Source: Bacteroidales bacterium (lineage in GTDB: Bacteria > Bacteroidota > Bacteroidia > Bacteroidales > UBA932). From it: a stretch of 64,000 bases of DNA. The position numbers and the translations under genes are program-made. The notes under the pieces were generated by a model. The model was not told the origin of the DNA, searched no databases, and saw only the letters and a list, made by a program, of their open reading frames with translations. The stretch's first letter is position 1, and every line of letters starts with the position of its first letter. The stretch spans positions 1 through 64,000 of the forward strand of contig JAFRPH010000021.1 in NCBI GenBank assembly GCA_017429205.1, read 5' to 3'. Positions 1 to 9,137 of this stretch are shown piece by piece.

Positions 1-447
1 AAGGGGGCCCACGGCGGCGGCGCTTTCTCCGGCAAGGACCCGTCCAAGGTGGACCGCAGCGCGGCCTACGCCGCCCGCTACATCGCGAAGAACCTCGTCG
101 CCGCCGGCGTGGCGGACGAGTGCCTCGTCCAGCTCGCCTACGCGATCGGCGTGGCGAAGCCCGTGAGCGTGTTCGTGGACACCTACGGCACCGCGAAAAA
201 CGGTCTCAAGGACGGTGAAATCGCGAAGAAGGTGGCCGAGCTCTTCGACCTCCGCCCGGCGAAGATCATCAAGAAGTTCGGTCTGAAGAACCCGATCTAC
301 ACCCCGACGGCCTCCTACGGTCATATGGGCCGGACGCCTTATACCAAGGCCGTGACCGTGCAGGGCAAGCCGAAGATCGTCCAGTTCTTCGGCTGGGAGC
401 TCCTGGACAGCGTCCCGGCGGTGAAAAAGGCCTTCGGGATTGCGTAG
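1..447 (+). CDS. metK: S-adenosylmethionine synthetase, C-terminal part (5' end outside window)
   Basis: This is the C-terminal part (about 148 residues) of MetK, which makes S-adenosylmethionine from methionine and ATP in the cytosol. The open frame runs in from base 1, so the true start lies outside the window. The first codons read [20 protein letters not shown], the conserved glycine-rich and Lys/Asp segment of the MetK active site. It is followed by [13 protein letters not shown] and, near the end, by a TASYGHMGR segment that is also typical. The stop is at 445-447. It is a housekeeping gene unrelated to the loci that follow. A long inverted repeat lies about 30 bases after the stop. The family assignment is secure. 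Confidence 0.96.
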   Translation, partial: KGAHGGGAFSGKDPSKVDRSAAYAARYIAKNLVAAGVADECLVQLAYAIGVAKPVSVFVDTYGTAKNGLKDGEIAKKVAELFDLRPAKIIKKFGLKNPIYTPTASYGHMGRTPYTKAVTVQGKPKIVQFFGWELLDSVPAVKKAFGIA

Positions 448-478
448 AAACAAGTTGAAAATCAAATAGTTATGACCC

Positions 479-517
479 ATTTCGGAGATTATGGAAAAAT
501 TTCATAATCTCCGAAAT
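479..517. promoter_or_regulatory. 15-bp perfect inverted repeat between metK and the first TonB receptor
   Basis: Bases 479-493 and 503-517 are perfect reverse complements, separated by a 9-base A/T-rich spacer. No run of T follows the right arm, so it does not look like a normal intrinsic terminator. It ends 6 bases before a TACCTTTG box, so it would cover the -33 region. It may be an operator for the downstream receptor, or a metK transcript end. Confidence 0.6.
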
Positions 518-523
518 TTGTTG

Positions 524-531
524 TACCTTTG
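524..531 (+). promoter_or_regulatory. Bacteroidetes -7 box (TACCTTTG) for the first TonB receptor
   Basis: TACCTTTG matches the TAnnTTTG consensus of the Bacteroidetes primary sigma factor exactly. It lies 46 bases before the ATG at 578. No clear -33 TTTG is seen; that position falls inside the inverted repeat at 479-517, which suggests control by a DNA-binding protein. Confidence 0.65.
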
Positions 532-577
532 CGCCCGTATTTTGAGGAACAACTCTATATTCTATAATTTCTTACTT

Positions 578-3500
578 ATGAAGAACGCTTTCAAAAGCCT
601 TCTGCTCGTTGTCACCATGTTGATGGCGGGCACTGTCGCCTTTGCCCAGGTGACGACCGCCTCCCTCGGCGGCCGCATCGTGGACACCAAGGGTGAGACC
701 ATCATCGGCGCCGCCGTCGTGGCGACCCACACCCCCTCCGGTACCACCTACGGTGCCGTGACCAACGGGGAAGGCCTCTATGCGATCCAGGGCATGCGTA
801 CCGGCGGTCCTTACGTCGTGGAGGTTTCCTGCCTCGGTTACCAGACCGTGAAGTTCACGGACATCAAGCTCGCCCTCGGTGAGAACTATGTCCTGGACGG
901 TTATCTGAACGACGATGTCGAGTCCCTGAACGAGGCCGTCGTCGTGGCCACTCCGGCCTCCCGCTTCGCCGCCACCAAGACCGGCGCCAGCACCAACATC
1001 TCCAACGAGGAAATGATGAACCTGCCGAACTCCGGCCGCAGCCTGAGCGCCCTCACCAAGCTCAGCCCGTACGCCAGCGGCATGAGCTTCGCCGGTTCCG
1101 ACGGCCGTTCCACCAACTTCACCGTGGACGGCGCAAACTTCAACAACAACTTCGGCCTCAAGGACATCCTGCCCGGCGGCGGCACCCCGATCTCCCTCGA
1201 CGCCATCGAGGAGGTCCAGCTCGTGGTGGCTCCCTATGACGTCCGTCAGTCCAACTTCGTGGGCGGCGGCATCAACGCCATCACCAAGTCCGGTACCAAC
1301 ACCTTCAAGGGCACGGCCTACACCTACTACACCAACCAGGCGCTCCGCGGCAACAAGCTGATGGGCGAAGACCTGGGCACCCGCCAGCCGGAGTCCAACT
1401 TCACCTACGGCTTCACCCTCGGTGGTCCGATCATCAAGAACAAGCTGTTCTTCTTCGTGAACTTCGAGATGGTGAAGATGCCGGGCGAGGTTATCAAGGA
1501 CCGCGCCGACGCTTCCAAGGTGACCGTCCTGAACCAGATCGCCGACAAGCTCAAGAACGACTACGGCTACGATCCGGGTTCCGTCGACAGCTATCCGGGC
1601 GGTGATGCCAACCGCAAGCTCCTGGCCCGCATCGACTGGAACATCTCCGACGCCCACAAGTTCAGCCTCCGCTACAACAACACGAAGAACGACCACTGGG
1701 TGGCCCCGAACGGCAACTCCTGCGACGACAACTTCCGCAACCGCAACTACAACCGCGCCAGCGCCGTCTCCCAGCCGTTCTCCAACAACATGTACAGCGA
1801 GATGAACAACGTGTGGTCTATCGCCGGCGAGCTCAACAGCCGCTTCTCCAACACGGTTTCCAACCGTTTCCTGGCGACCTACACGAACATCAACGACCAG
1901 CGTGGCTCCAACTCCAGCCCGTTCCCGCACATCGACATCATGTCCGGCATCGACGACAAGGGCGGTTATGTCCCTTACACCTCCCTCGGTTACGAACTCT
2001 TCACCTATAATAACGGCGTGAAGAACACCGTGCTGAACGTGCAGGACAACCTGACCTTCTACCTGGGTTCCCACACCCTCACCGCCGGTGCCAGCTACGA
2101 GCACCAGATGGCCCACAACTCCTACATGCGCAACGGTACCGGTTACTACCGCTTCGCCACCGTGGAGGACTTCCTCCAGGGCAACCTGCCTATCAGCTTC
2201 GCTTACACCTACGGTAACAACGGTGTCGCCAGCCCGGCCGGCCGTATCAACTACAACCAGTATGGCGCTTATGTCCAGGACGAGTGGAAGGTCTCCCCGA
2301 CCTTCAAGCTCTCCTACGGTATCCGCGCCGACATGCTCGCCTTCGACAACAAGGACCTGATGACCAACAACGCCATCAAGGCGATCGATTACGGCGGAAA
2401 GCACGTCGATACCGGTGTGTGGCCCAAGACCCGCGTCCAGGTTTCCCCGCGCGTCGGCTTCAACTGGGATGTCTATGGTGACAAGAGCATCGTCGTCCGC
2501 GGCGGTACCGGCCTGTTCCAGGGCCGCCTTCCGCTCGTGTTCTTCACGAACATGCCGCAGAACGCCGGTATGATCCAGACCACCGTCAAGTACGGCCATA
2601 GCCTCAAGGACGGCGCCCTCGTGCTCAATCCGGACGCCACCGGCGTCCTGACCACCCTCAACGGCGGCAAGACCACCGGCGGTCACCTCATCACCAGCAA
2701 CGAGGAGTACATCAAGGCCCTCGGCCTGAACACCACGGTCACTCCGCAGGACGGCCAGATCGGTTCCAACGCCGACGTCAACGGTGTCGATCCGAACTTC
2801 CACATGCCGCAGATCTGGAAGAGCTCCCTCGCCCTCGACCTGCAGCTCCCGACCTCCTTCCCGTTCTCCATGACCGCCGAAGGCATGTTCAACAAGACCA
2901 TCTGGGGCACCCGTCTCCAGGACTGGGACATCAACGAGAGCAAGGTCACCAGCCATTTCGCCGGTCCTGACAACCGTCTGAAGTATGAGGGCGACTTCCT
3001 CTACGGCAAGAACCACGCTTACATCCTGACCAACTCCCGCGAGGGCTGGGGCTACACCTTCAACTACACCGTGAAGGCCGAGCCGATCCGCAACCTCAAG
3101 GCGATGTTCTCCTACACCCACACCGAGTCCAAGGAAATCTCCGGCATGCCGGGTTCCGCCGCCAGCTCCGCCTACCAGGGCCTCGCTTCCGTCAACGGTC
3201 CGAACTTCCTGACCCTGCAGCGCAGCCAGTACGTGGTTCCGGACAAGGTCTCCGCCGACCTCTCCTACTACATCGACCTCATCGGCGGTCTCCAGCTGGA
3301 TCTCTACTACACCGGCTATTCCGCTTACGGCAACAGCTTCACCTACTCCACCGACCGCAACGGTGACGGCCTGGCCACCGACCTGATCTACATCCCGGCC
3401 ACCAAGGACGAGCTCAACTTCGCTTCCGACGCCGACCGTGACGCCTTCTGGAAGTTCGTCGAGCAGGACAACTACCTGTCCAAGCACAAGGGTCAGTATG

Positions 3501-3847
3501 CCGAGGCCAACGCCGCCCGCGCTCCGTTCGTGCACCGCTTCGACCTCCGCGTGGCGAAGGACATCAAGTTCCGCATCGGTTCCACGAGCCACAAGTTCCA
3601 GCTCAGCGCCTCCATCGACAACATCGGCAATATGTTCAACAGCAAGTGGGGTGTCCGCAAGCTGGACTGCTACAACAAGAACAGCTTCACCGGTTTCATC
3701 AGCCCGCTCGCGTACGACTCGAAGACGGATTCTTTCTCCTTCAACAAGGTGGGTGACGCCTATCCGACCGAGACGTACTCGACCTACTACAAGAACTCTT
3801 CCGAGTGCTGGAGAGTCCTGTTCGGCCTGAAGTACTACTTCAACTAA
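578..3847 (+). CDS. Oar-like TonB-dependent outer-membrane receptor
   Basis: This is an outer-membrane TonB-dependent receptor of about 1089 residues. I chose the ATG at 578 because it gives a clean signal peptide (MKNAFKSLLLVVTMLMAG, cleaved after AFAQ) and lies downstream of the promoter box; the frame is open from 491 but that start falls inside the inverted repeat. A carboxypeptidase-regulatory-like beta-sandwich follows the signal (GGRIVDTKGETIIGA), then a plug (VDGANFNNNFGL) and a long beta-barrel. The late segment DRNGDGLATDLIYIP is typical of Oar-type receptors. The substrate is not evident. The next gene is a close paralog, so the pair arose by tandem duplication. A terminator after the stop suggests this gene is transcribed alone. 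Confidence 0.88.
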   Translation: MKNAFKSLLLVVTMLMAGTVAFAQVTTASLGGRIVDTKGETIIGAAVVATHTPSGTTYGAVTNGEGLYAIQGMRTGGPYVVEVSCLGYQTVKFTDIKLALGENYVLDGYLNDDVESLNEAVVVATPASRFAATKTGASTNISNEEMMNLPNSGRSLSALTKLSPYASGMSFAGSDGRSTNFTVDGANFNNNFGLKDILPGGGTPISLDAIEEVQLVVAPYDVRQSNFVGGGINAITKSGTNTFKGTAYTYYTNQALRGNKLMGEDLGTRQPESNFTYGFTLGGPIIKNKLFFFVNFEMVKMPGEVIKDRADASKVTVLNQIADKLKNDYGYDPGSVDSYPGGDANRKLLARIDWNISDAHKFSLRYNNTKNDHWVAPNGNSCDDNFRNRNYNRASAVSQPFSNNMYSEMNNVWSIAGELNSRFSNTVSNRFLATYTNINDQRGSNSSPFPHIDIMSGIDDKGGYVPYTSLGYELFTYNNGVKNTVLNVQDNLTFYLGSHTLTAGASYEHQMAHNSYMRNGTGYYRFATVEDFLQGNLPISFAYTYGNNGVASPAGRINYNQYGAYVQDEWKVSPTFKLSYGIRADMLAFDNKDLMTNNAIKAIDYGGKHVDTGVWPKTRVQVSPRVGFNWDVYGDKSIVVRGGTGLFQGRLPLVFFTNMPQNAGMIQTTVKYGHSLKDGALVLNPDATGVLTTLNGGKTTGGHLITSNEEYIKALGLNTTVTPQDGQIGSNADVNGVDPNFHMPQIWKSSLALDLQLPTSFPFSMTAEGMFNKTIWGTRLQDWDINESKVTSHFAGPDNRLKYEGDFLYGKNHAYILTNSREGWGYTFNYTVKAEPIRNLKAMFSYTHTESKEISGMPGSAASSAYQGLASVNGPNFLTLQRSQYVVPDKVSADLSYYIDLIGGLQLDLYYTGYSAYGNSFTYSTDRNGDGLATDLIYIPATKDELNFASDADRDAFWKFVEQDNYLSKHKGQYAEANAARAPFVHRFDLRVAKDIKFRIGSTSHKFQLSASIDNIGNMFNSKWGVRKLDCYNKNSFTGFISPLAYDSKTDSFSFNKVGDAYPTETYSTYYKNSSECWRVLFGLKYYFN

Positions 3848-3871
3848 TCTGACTTTCCGTCAGCATCCCCG

Positions 3872-3903
3872 ACGGGGCCCCTTGAAAAGGGGTCCCGTTT
3901 TTT
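3872..3903 (+). terminator. Intrinsic terminator after the first TonB receptor
   Basis: Arms 3872-3883 and 3887-3898 form a 12-bp GC-rich stem with one G-U pair and a tight loop, followed by a run of six T from 3898 to 3903. It separates the two tandem receptor genes. Confidence 0.9.
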
Positions 3904-3904
3904 A

Positions 3905-3935
3905 TTGTGCTTTTGAAGAATTATCGTTAAATTCG
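3905..3935 (+). promoter_or_regulatory. Candidate promoter for the second TonB receptor and downstream operon
   Basis: TTG at 3905-3907 and TAAATTCG at 3928-3935 are 20 bases apart, matching the Bacteroidetes -33/-7 layout with one mismatch in the -7 box. The position just after the terminator and 38 bases before the ATG fits. An alternative A/T-rich box at about 3950-3958 cannot be excluded. Confidence 0.4.
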
Positions 3936-3973
3936 CAAAATGGAAAACTATATAATTTAAGCACGATAACCTT

Positions 3974-6900
3974 ATGAGAAATCCCTTCAAAAGCCTTGTG
4001 CTCGCGTTCATCACGATGTTCGCAGGCATCGCTGCCTCCGCGCAGGTGACGACAGCGTCCCTCGGCGGACGGGTCGTGGACCAGAACGGAGAGCCGGTCA
4101 TCGGCGCCGCTATCGTGGCCATCCACGAGCCTTCCGGCACCAGCTACGGCTCCGTGACCAACGTGGACGGTCTCTACACCATCCAGGGTATGCGTACCGG
4201 CGGCCCTTACCGGGTCGAGGTCTCCTGCCTGGGCTACCAGCAGGTGAACTACACCGATGTCACCCTCTCCCTGGCCGAAACGTTCAACCTGAACGCCCAG
4301 CTTCCGGAGTCCTCCGAGTTCCTCTCGGAGGCCGTCGTCATCGCGGCCCCGACTTCCAAGTTCGCGGCCGTGGAGAAGACCGGCGCCTCGACGAACATCT
4401 CCTCCCGCCAGATGATCGAGATGCCCCCCATCAGCCGGAGCTTCTCCGACATGGCCAAGCTCTCGCCGTACGGCGGTAACGGGATGAACTTCTCCGGCAG
4501 CTCCGGCCGTTCCACCAACTTCACCGTGGACGGCGCGAACGTGAACAACAACTTCGGTCTCTCGACGGCCCTGCCGGGCGGCGGCAACCCGATTTCCATC
4601 GATGCGATCGAGGAAATGCAGGTTGTGGTATCCCCGTACGACGTCCGTCAGTCGAACTTCATCGGCGGCGGTATCAACGCCATCACGAAGTCCGGTACGA
4701 ACACGTTCAAGGGGACGGCCTATGCCTATTACCAGAACGAGAACATGCACGGCAACCGCGTGGACGGTGTGGACCTCGAGCGCACCCCGGAGAGCAAAAC
4801 CACGTACGGCTTCACCCTGGGCGGCCCGATCATCAAGAACAAGCTGTTCTTCTTCGTCAACGCCGAGCGCTCCCCGAGCCCTTCCGAAATCATCAAGTGG
4901 CGTCCTTCCGAGGACGGCGTGGAGGACGAGACCCGCATGATCACCCGTGTCAAGATCTCCGAGGCCGAGCAGATGCGGAACTTCCTCATCAAGAACTACG
5001 ACTACGATCCGGGTTCCTACAACAACTACAACAAGGACCAGGGCAACCTGAAGCTCCTCGCCCGCATCGACTGGAACATCAGCCAGAAACACCACCTGGC
5101 CCTCCGGTACAACTACACGAACAACAACAAGTGGACGGCTCCGTCCACCTCCCGCGACGTGTCCGACATGAGCTTCGGCATGGTCTCCAAGTACGGCCTC
5201 GTCTTCTCCAACTCGCTGTACAACCAGATGAACAACCTCTGGACGGTCTCCGCGGACTTGAACTCCCGCTTCTCGGACAAGGTTTCCAACCAGCTCCTGG
5301 TCACGTACTCCGACATCCAGGACGTCCGCGGCAATGACGGCGGCTTCTTCCCGTTCGTTGAAATCCTCGCCGGCGACCTCGGTTCCGACTACGCCAACGA
5401 GCCTTACATGGACTTCGGTACCGAACTCTTCACCTACCGGAACAAGGTCCAGAACACGGTGCTGAACGTCAAGGACGACGTCACCATGTACCTGGGCGCC
5501 CACAAGGTGACCGCCGGCGCCAGCGTGGAGGCCCAGATGGCCCTGAACACCTACATGCGCAACGGTACCGGCATGTTCCGGTTCGCCAGTATGAGCGACT
5601 TCATGGCGGGCAACGCCCCGATCGAGATGGCCTTCGACTGGGGCTTCGACGGGGACGAATATCCTTCCGCGAAGGTGCGTTTCGCCCAGATCGGCGCCTA
5701 TGTCCAGGACGAATGGACCGTGAACGACCGCGTCAAGCTCACCGCCGGCCTGCGTCTGGACAACCTGTCCTTCAACAACAAGGACGTGATGAAGAACAAC
5801 GCGACCTACGCCCTCGATTACGGCGGCAAGCACGTGGACACCGGCAAGTGGCCCAAGACCAGCATCCAGGTTAGTCCCCGTCTGGGCTTCTCCTGGGATG
5901 TCTTCGGGGACAGGAGCCTGAAGGTTCGCGGCGGCACCGGCCTCTTCTCCGGCCGTATCCCGCTGGTGTTCTTCACCAACATGCCCACCAACGCCGGTAT
6001 CGTGAAGGGCCGTCTGACCAAGATGAAGGATCCCGAGGTCCTGAGCCGGATGATGGCCGGCGGCCACCTCGTGACCGACCGCTGGGCGATCCTCGACATC
6101 CTGAACAGCATCGACCCGGACAAGTATCCGACCAGCATTACTCCGGAGACGGCCCCCGCCCCGAGCGAAGTCGCCGGCGTGGACTACAACTTCAAGATGC
6201 CGCAGGTGTGGAAGAGCTCCCTCGCCGTCGACTATTCCTTCCCGTTCTCCTTCCCGCTGACCATCAGCGCCGAGTACATCTTCAACAAGACCATCAACGG
6301 CGTGATGCTCACGAACTACAACATTCCGGAGGACAACGCGGGCTGGGTGACCTTCAACGGCCCCGACAAACGGCACATCTATCCGGCCGACTACCGGTAC
6401 ACTAGCAAGGACGCCTACGTCCTGACCAACACGAACAAGGGCTGGGGCTCCATCGCCACCATCTCCCTGAACGCGCAGCCGCTGCAGAACCTCAGCATCA
6501 CGGCGGCCTATACGCACACCGTGAGCAAGGAAATCACCGGCATGCCGGGCTCCAACGCCTCCGCCGCCTGGAAGTACATTCCTTCCGTGGACGGTCCTAA
6601 CTACAACATCCTGCACAACTCCTCCTACAACCTGCCCGACCGCCTGATGGCCTCCGTCGCCTACACCGACGCCGCGCACAACCACTGGAGCCTGTTCTAC
6701 GAGGGTCTCCGCTACTCGGGCAACAGCTACGTCTACGGCAACGACCTGAACGGCGACGGCAACGCCTACGACCTGATGTACATCCCCGCCAACAAGAGCG
6801 AGATCCGTTTCATCGACGGGGACAACGAGAGCCGCTACTGGGAGTTCGCCGCGCAGGACGCCTACCTCACCAAGAACGCGGGCAAGTACGCCGAGGCCTA

Positions 6901-7237
6901 TGCCGTGAACCAGCCGATGCGCCACGTGTTCGACTTCCGCTTCGCCCACGACTTCATCGTGAAGGTCGGCAGCGTCCGCAACACCCTGCAGCTGAGCCTG
7001 GACGTGCAGAATGTCAGCAACCTGTTCAACTCCCGCTGGGGCGTGACGAAGGGCTTCAACCCGGACGTCCCCAACGCCAGCGGCAACGCCAAGATCCTGA
7101 AGTACGAGCGGACGGATCCGGACGGCGTCCCCGTGTTCTCCACGATGGTGGATTCCGGCGTGAAGACCTGGGACTACCAGCACAGCCTCGGCAACTGCTG
7201 GTACATGCAGATCGGCGTCAAGTACATGTTCAACTAA
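3974..7237 (+). CDS. Oar-like TonB-dependent outer-membrane receptor (paralog, operon head)
   Basis: This 1087-residue TonB-dependent receptor is a close paralog of the one just upstream. They share the signal-peptide region, the carboxypeptidase-regulatory-like domain (SLGGRVVDQNGEPVIGA), the plug segment VDGANVNNNFGL, KSGTNTFKGTAY and the late NGDGNAYDLMYIP segment. The start at 3974 gives MRNPFKSLVLAFITMFAG, a normal signal peptide. It ends in KYMFN, an outer-membrane barrel terminus with an aromatic residue close to the end. Only 19 bases separate it from the next lipoprotein gene, so it probably leads the OB-fold/nuclease operon. By context it may import oligonucleotides or nucleosides released at the surface; this is inference, since receptor substrates cannot be read from sequence. 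Confidence 0.88.
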   Translation: MRNPFKSLVLAFITMFAGIAASAQVTTASLGGRVVDQNGEPVIGAAIVAIHEPSGTSYGSVTNVDGLYTIQGMRTGGPYRVEVSCLGYQQVNYTDVTLSLAETFNLNAQLPESSEFLSEAVVIAAPTSKFAAVEKTGASTNISSRQMIEMPPISRSFSDMAKLSPYGGNGMNFSGSSGRSTNFTVDGANVNNNFGLSTALPGGGNPISIDAIEEMQVVVSPYDVRQSNFIGGGINAITKSGTNTFKGTAYAYYQNENMHGNRVDGVDLERTPESKTTYGFTLGGPIIKNKLFFFVNAERSPSPSEIIKWRPSEDGVEDETRMITRVKISEAEQMRNFLIKNYDYDPGSYNNYNKDQGNLKLLARIDWNISQKHHLALRYNYTNNNKWTAPSTSRDVSDMSFGMVSKYGLVFSNSLYNQMNNLWTVSADLNSRFSDKVSNQLLVTYSDIQDVRGNDGGFFPFVEILAGDLGSDYANEPYMDFGTELFTYRNKVQNTVLNVKDDVTMYLGAHKVTAGASVEAQMALNTYMRNGTGMFRFASMSDFMAGNAPIEMAFDWGFDGDEYPSAKVRFAQIGAYVQDEWTVNDRVKLTAGLRLDNLSFNNKDVMKNNATYALDYGGKHVDTGKWPKTSIQVSPRLGFSWDVFGDRSLKVRGGTGLFSGRIPLVFFTNMPTNAGIVKGRLTKMKDPEVLSRMMAGGHLVTDRWAILDILNSIDPDKYPTSITPETAPAPSEVAGVDYNFKMPQVWKSSLAVDYSFPFSFPLTISAEYIFNKTINGVMLTNYNIPEDNAGWVTFNGPDKRHIYPADYRYTSKDAYVLTNTNKGWGSIATISLNAQPLQNLSITAAYTHTVSKEITGMPGSNASAAWKYIPSVDGPNYNILHNSSYNLPDRLMASVAYTDAAHNHWSLFYEGLRYSGNSYVYGNDLNGDGNAYDLMYIPANKSEIRFIDGDNESRYWEFAAQDAYLTKNAGKYAEAYAVNQPMRHVFDFRFAHDFIVKVGSVRNTLQLSLDVQNVSNLFNSRWGVTKGFNPDVPNASGNAKILKYERTDPDGVPVFSTMVDSGVKTWDYQHSLGNCWYMQIGVKYMFN

Positions 7238-7256
7238 CCCCCAAGCACGCGACGAT

Positions 7257-9134
7257 ATGAAACTCTACAGATTCTTCCTTTCCATCCTCGCCGGTGCGGC
7301 GCTCGCCGCCGGCTGCGTGCAGGAGCAGGTCATCTCCTCCCTGGACAGCTTCCAGGTGGAGAATTCCTATCTGAGCATCGCCCTGGAAGGCGGCATTGCC
7401 AATACCGCCGTCAAGGCGACGGCCCAGTGGTCCTTCGACGACGCCACCGTTCCCGAGTGGCTCACCGTCACCCCGCGCAGCGGCGGTTCCGAGGTCACCG
7501 GCCTCGTGTTCGCAGCTGACGCGAACACCGGTTCGTCCGCGCGGACGGCCAACCTCGTGGTGAACGTGGGCAGCCGCAAGCAGCGCTTCACCGTGATCCA
7601 GGCCGGACCGGGCGCCTATGAGGCTCCGATCTCCACGATCGCGGAAGTGATGGCGGGCAACGACGGCCAGACCTTCCGCATCCGCGGTACCGTGACCACC
7701 ATCGTTAATACGAATTACGGCAACCTGAATGTCCAGGACGAGACCGGCACCATCTATATCTATGGCCTGTTCAATGCGAAGGGGCAGTATCCGAAGGACG
7801 CCGGTGGCTGGAACACCTTCGGTGTCGAATCGGGTGACGTCATCACCGTCCAGGGTCCGCGCACCATGTATGGCAGCACCCTCGAGCTCGTGGACGCCAC
7901 CCTCATCAAGGTGGAGAAGTCCTTGATCAGCGTCGAGCCGGGCGAGATCGCGCTCGAGAGCGCCGAGGCGGGCACCTTCACCATCTCCGTCGTCTCCAAG
8001 GCCGACGGCATGGCGGTCCTCCCGTCCGAGAGCTGGATCAAGCTCACCGACATCGCGGCGGGCGAAGGCGGCGCGGCCGTCTACAGCTTCGCCTACGAGG
8101 CCAACACCACCACGGCCGCCCGCACGGCCACCGTCGTGTTCAAGGCGACGAACTCCTCCAAGAGCGTTTCCGTGAGCCAGCCGGGCGTTCCGCCGACCGG
8201 CCAGAGCATCACCGAGATCGTGGCCCTGCCGGACAACTCCGGCGTGGAGACCCTTGAGTCCACCGTCGTGGCGAAGACCGCCAAGGGCTTCGTGGTTTCC
8301 GACGGCGCCACCGCCATCTATGCCTATGACAACGGCGCCAATGCCGTCGAAATCGGCGACAAGGTGAAGGTTCTTGCGACCAAGACCACCTACAACGGCG
8401 TTCCCGAACTCGCGACGATCACCTCCGTCGAGAAGACCGGCACCGCCGCCGTCGTGCACCCGGCGGTGAAGGACATCACGGCCGGCGCTCTCGACTATGC
8501 GGCCACCGTCGCCGAGTACATCCAGTTCAAGGGTGTCCTCAAGAAGTCCGGCAATTACTACAACGTGGAAATCGACGGTGTGGACGCAGGCACCAAGCAG
8601 GGCAGCCTGGTGCAGCCGGTCGAGGCCGTCGGCGCCGATGCGTTTGATGGCAAGGCCATCACCGTGACCGGCTACTTCAACGGTCTCTCCGGCGGCGGCA
8701 AGTACATCAATGTCATCGTGACGAAGATCGTCGATGCCAATGCCAAGGGAACCCTCACGAACCCGTACACTCCGGCGGAGGCGGCCGCGGCCGTCGCCAG
8801 CCTGAAATGGACCTCCAACACGGACTATGAGTCCACGGACGAAGTGTATATGAAGGGCAAGATCTGCAAGATTGCCAACAAGGGCACCTTTACCGAGGGC
8901 GGCACCTACGGCAACGCTTCCTTCTACCTGTCCGCCGACGGTACGGGTGACGGCGAGTTCTATGTGTTCCGCGCCCTTTATCTCGGCAACAAGAAGTTCG
9001 AGGCCGGCCAGACCGATATCAAAGTGGGCGATGAAGTGGTCGTCTACGGCAAGCTGATGAACTATCAGAACAACACGCCCGAGACCGTCTCCGGCAAGGC
9101 CTACCTCTATTCCCTGAACGGTAAAACCGAATAA
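7257..9134 (+). CDS. BACON / OB-fold-like lipoprotein
   Basis: This is a predicted lipoprotein of 625 residues. The signal peptide ends in a lipobox (LAAGC, Cys at residue 19). It then holds a BACON-like beta-sandwich (VPEWLTVTPRSGG and a stretch ending FTVIQ, about residues 35-120). Next come an OB-fold-like module (FRIRGTVTTIV...GTIYIYGL, about 125-225), a second BACON-like domain (about 225-315), another OB-like module (about 320-500), and a final module of about 120 residues. The final module is homologous to the repeats of the next gene. OB folds bind single-stranded nucleic acid or oligosaccharide, and the two nucleases downstream make nucleic acid the better guess. The ligand is inferred, and the OB assignment rests on pattern rather than a profile search. 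Confidence 0.8.
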   Translation: MKLYRFFLSILAGAALAAGCVQEQVISSLDSFQVENSYLSIALEGGIANTAVKATAQWSFDDATVPEWLTVTPRSGGSEVTGLVFAADANTGSSARTANLVVNVGSRKQRFTVIQAGPGAYEAPISTIAEVMAGNDGQTFRIRGTVTTIVNTNYGNLNVQDETGTIYIYGLFNAKGQYPKDAGGWNTFGVESGDVITVQGPRTMYGSTLELVDATLIKVEKSLISVEPGEIALESAEAGTFTISVVSKADGMAVLPSESWIKLTDIAAGEGGAAVYSFAYEANTTTAARTATVVFKATNSSKSVSVSQPGVPPTGQSITEIVALPDNSGVETLESTVVAKTAKGFVVSDGATAIYAYDNGANAVEIGDKVKVLATKTTYNGVPELATITSVEKTGTAAVVHPAVKDITAGALDYAATVAEYIQFKGVLKKSGNYYNVEIDGVDAGTKQGSLVQPVEAVGADAFDGKAITVTGYFNGLSGGGKYINVIVTKIVDANAKGTLTNPYTPAEAAAAVASLKWTSNTDYESTDEVYMKGKICKIANKGTFTEGGTYGNASFYLSADGTGDGEFYVFRALYLGNKKFEAGQTDIKVGDEVVVYGKLMNYQNNTPETVSGKAYLYSLNGKTE

Positions 9135-9137
9135 CCA

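Noticed and set aside
448..577. A possible SAM riboswitch near metK.
   Set aside because: The stretch is downstream of metK and holds only a simple inverted repeat and a promoter box; no SAM-aptamer-like multi-helix junction could be recognised.
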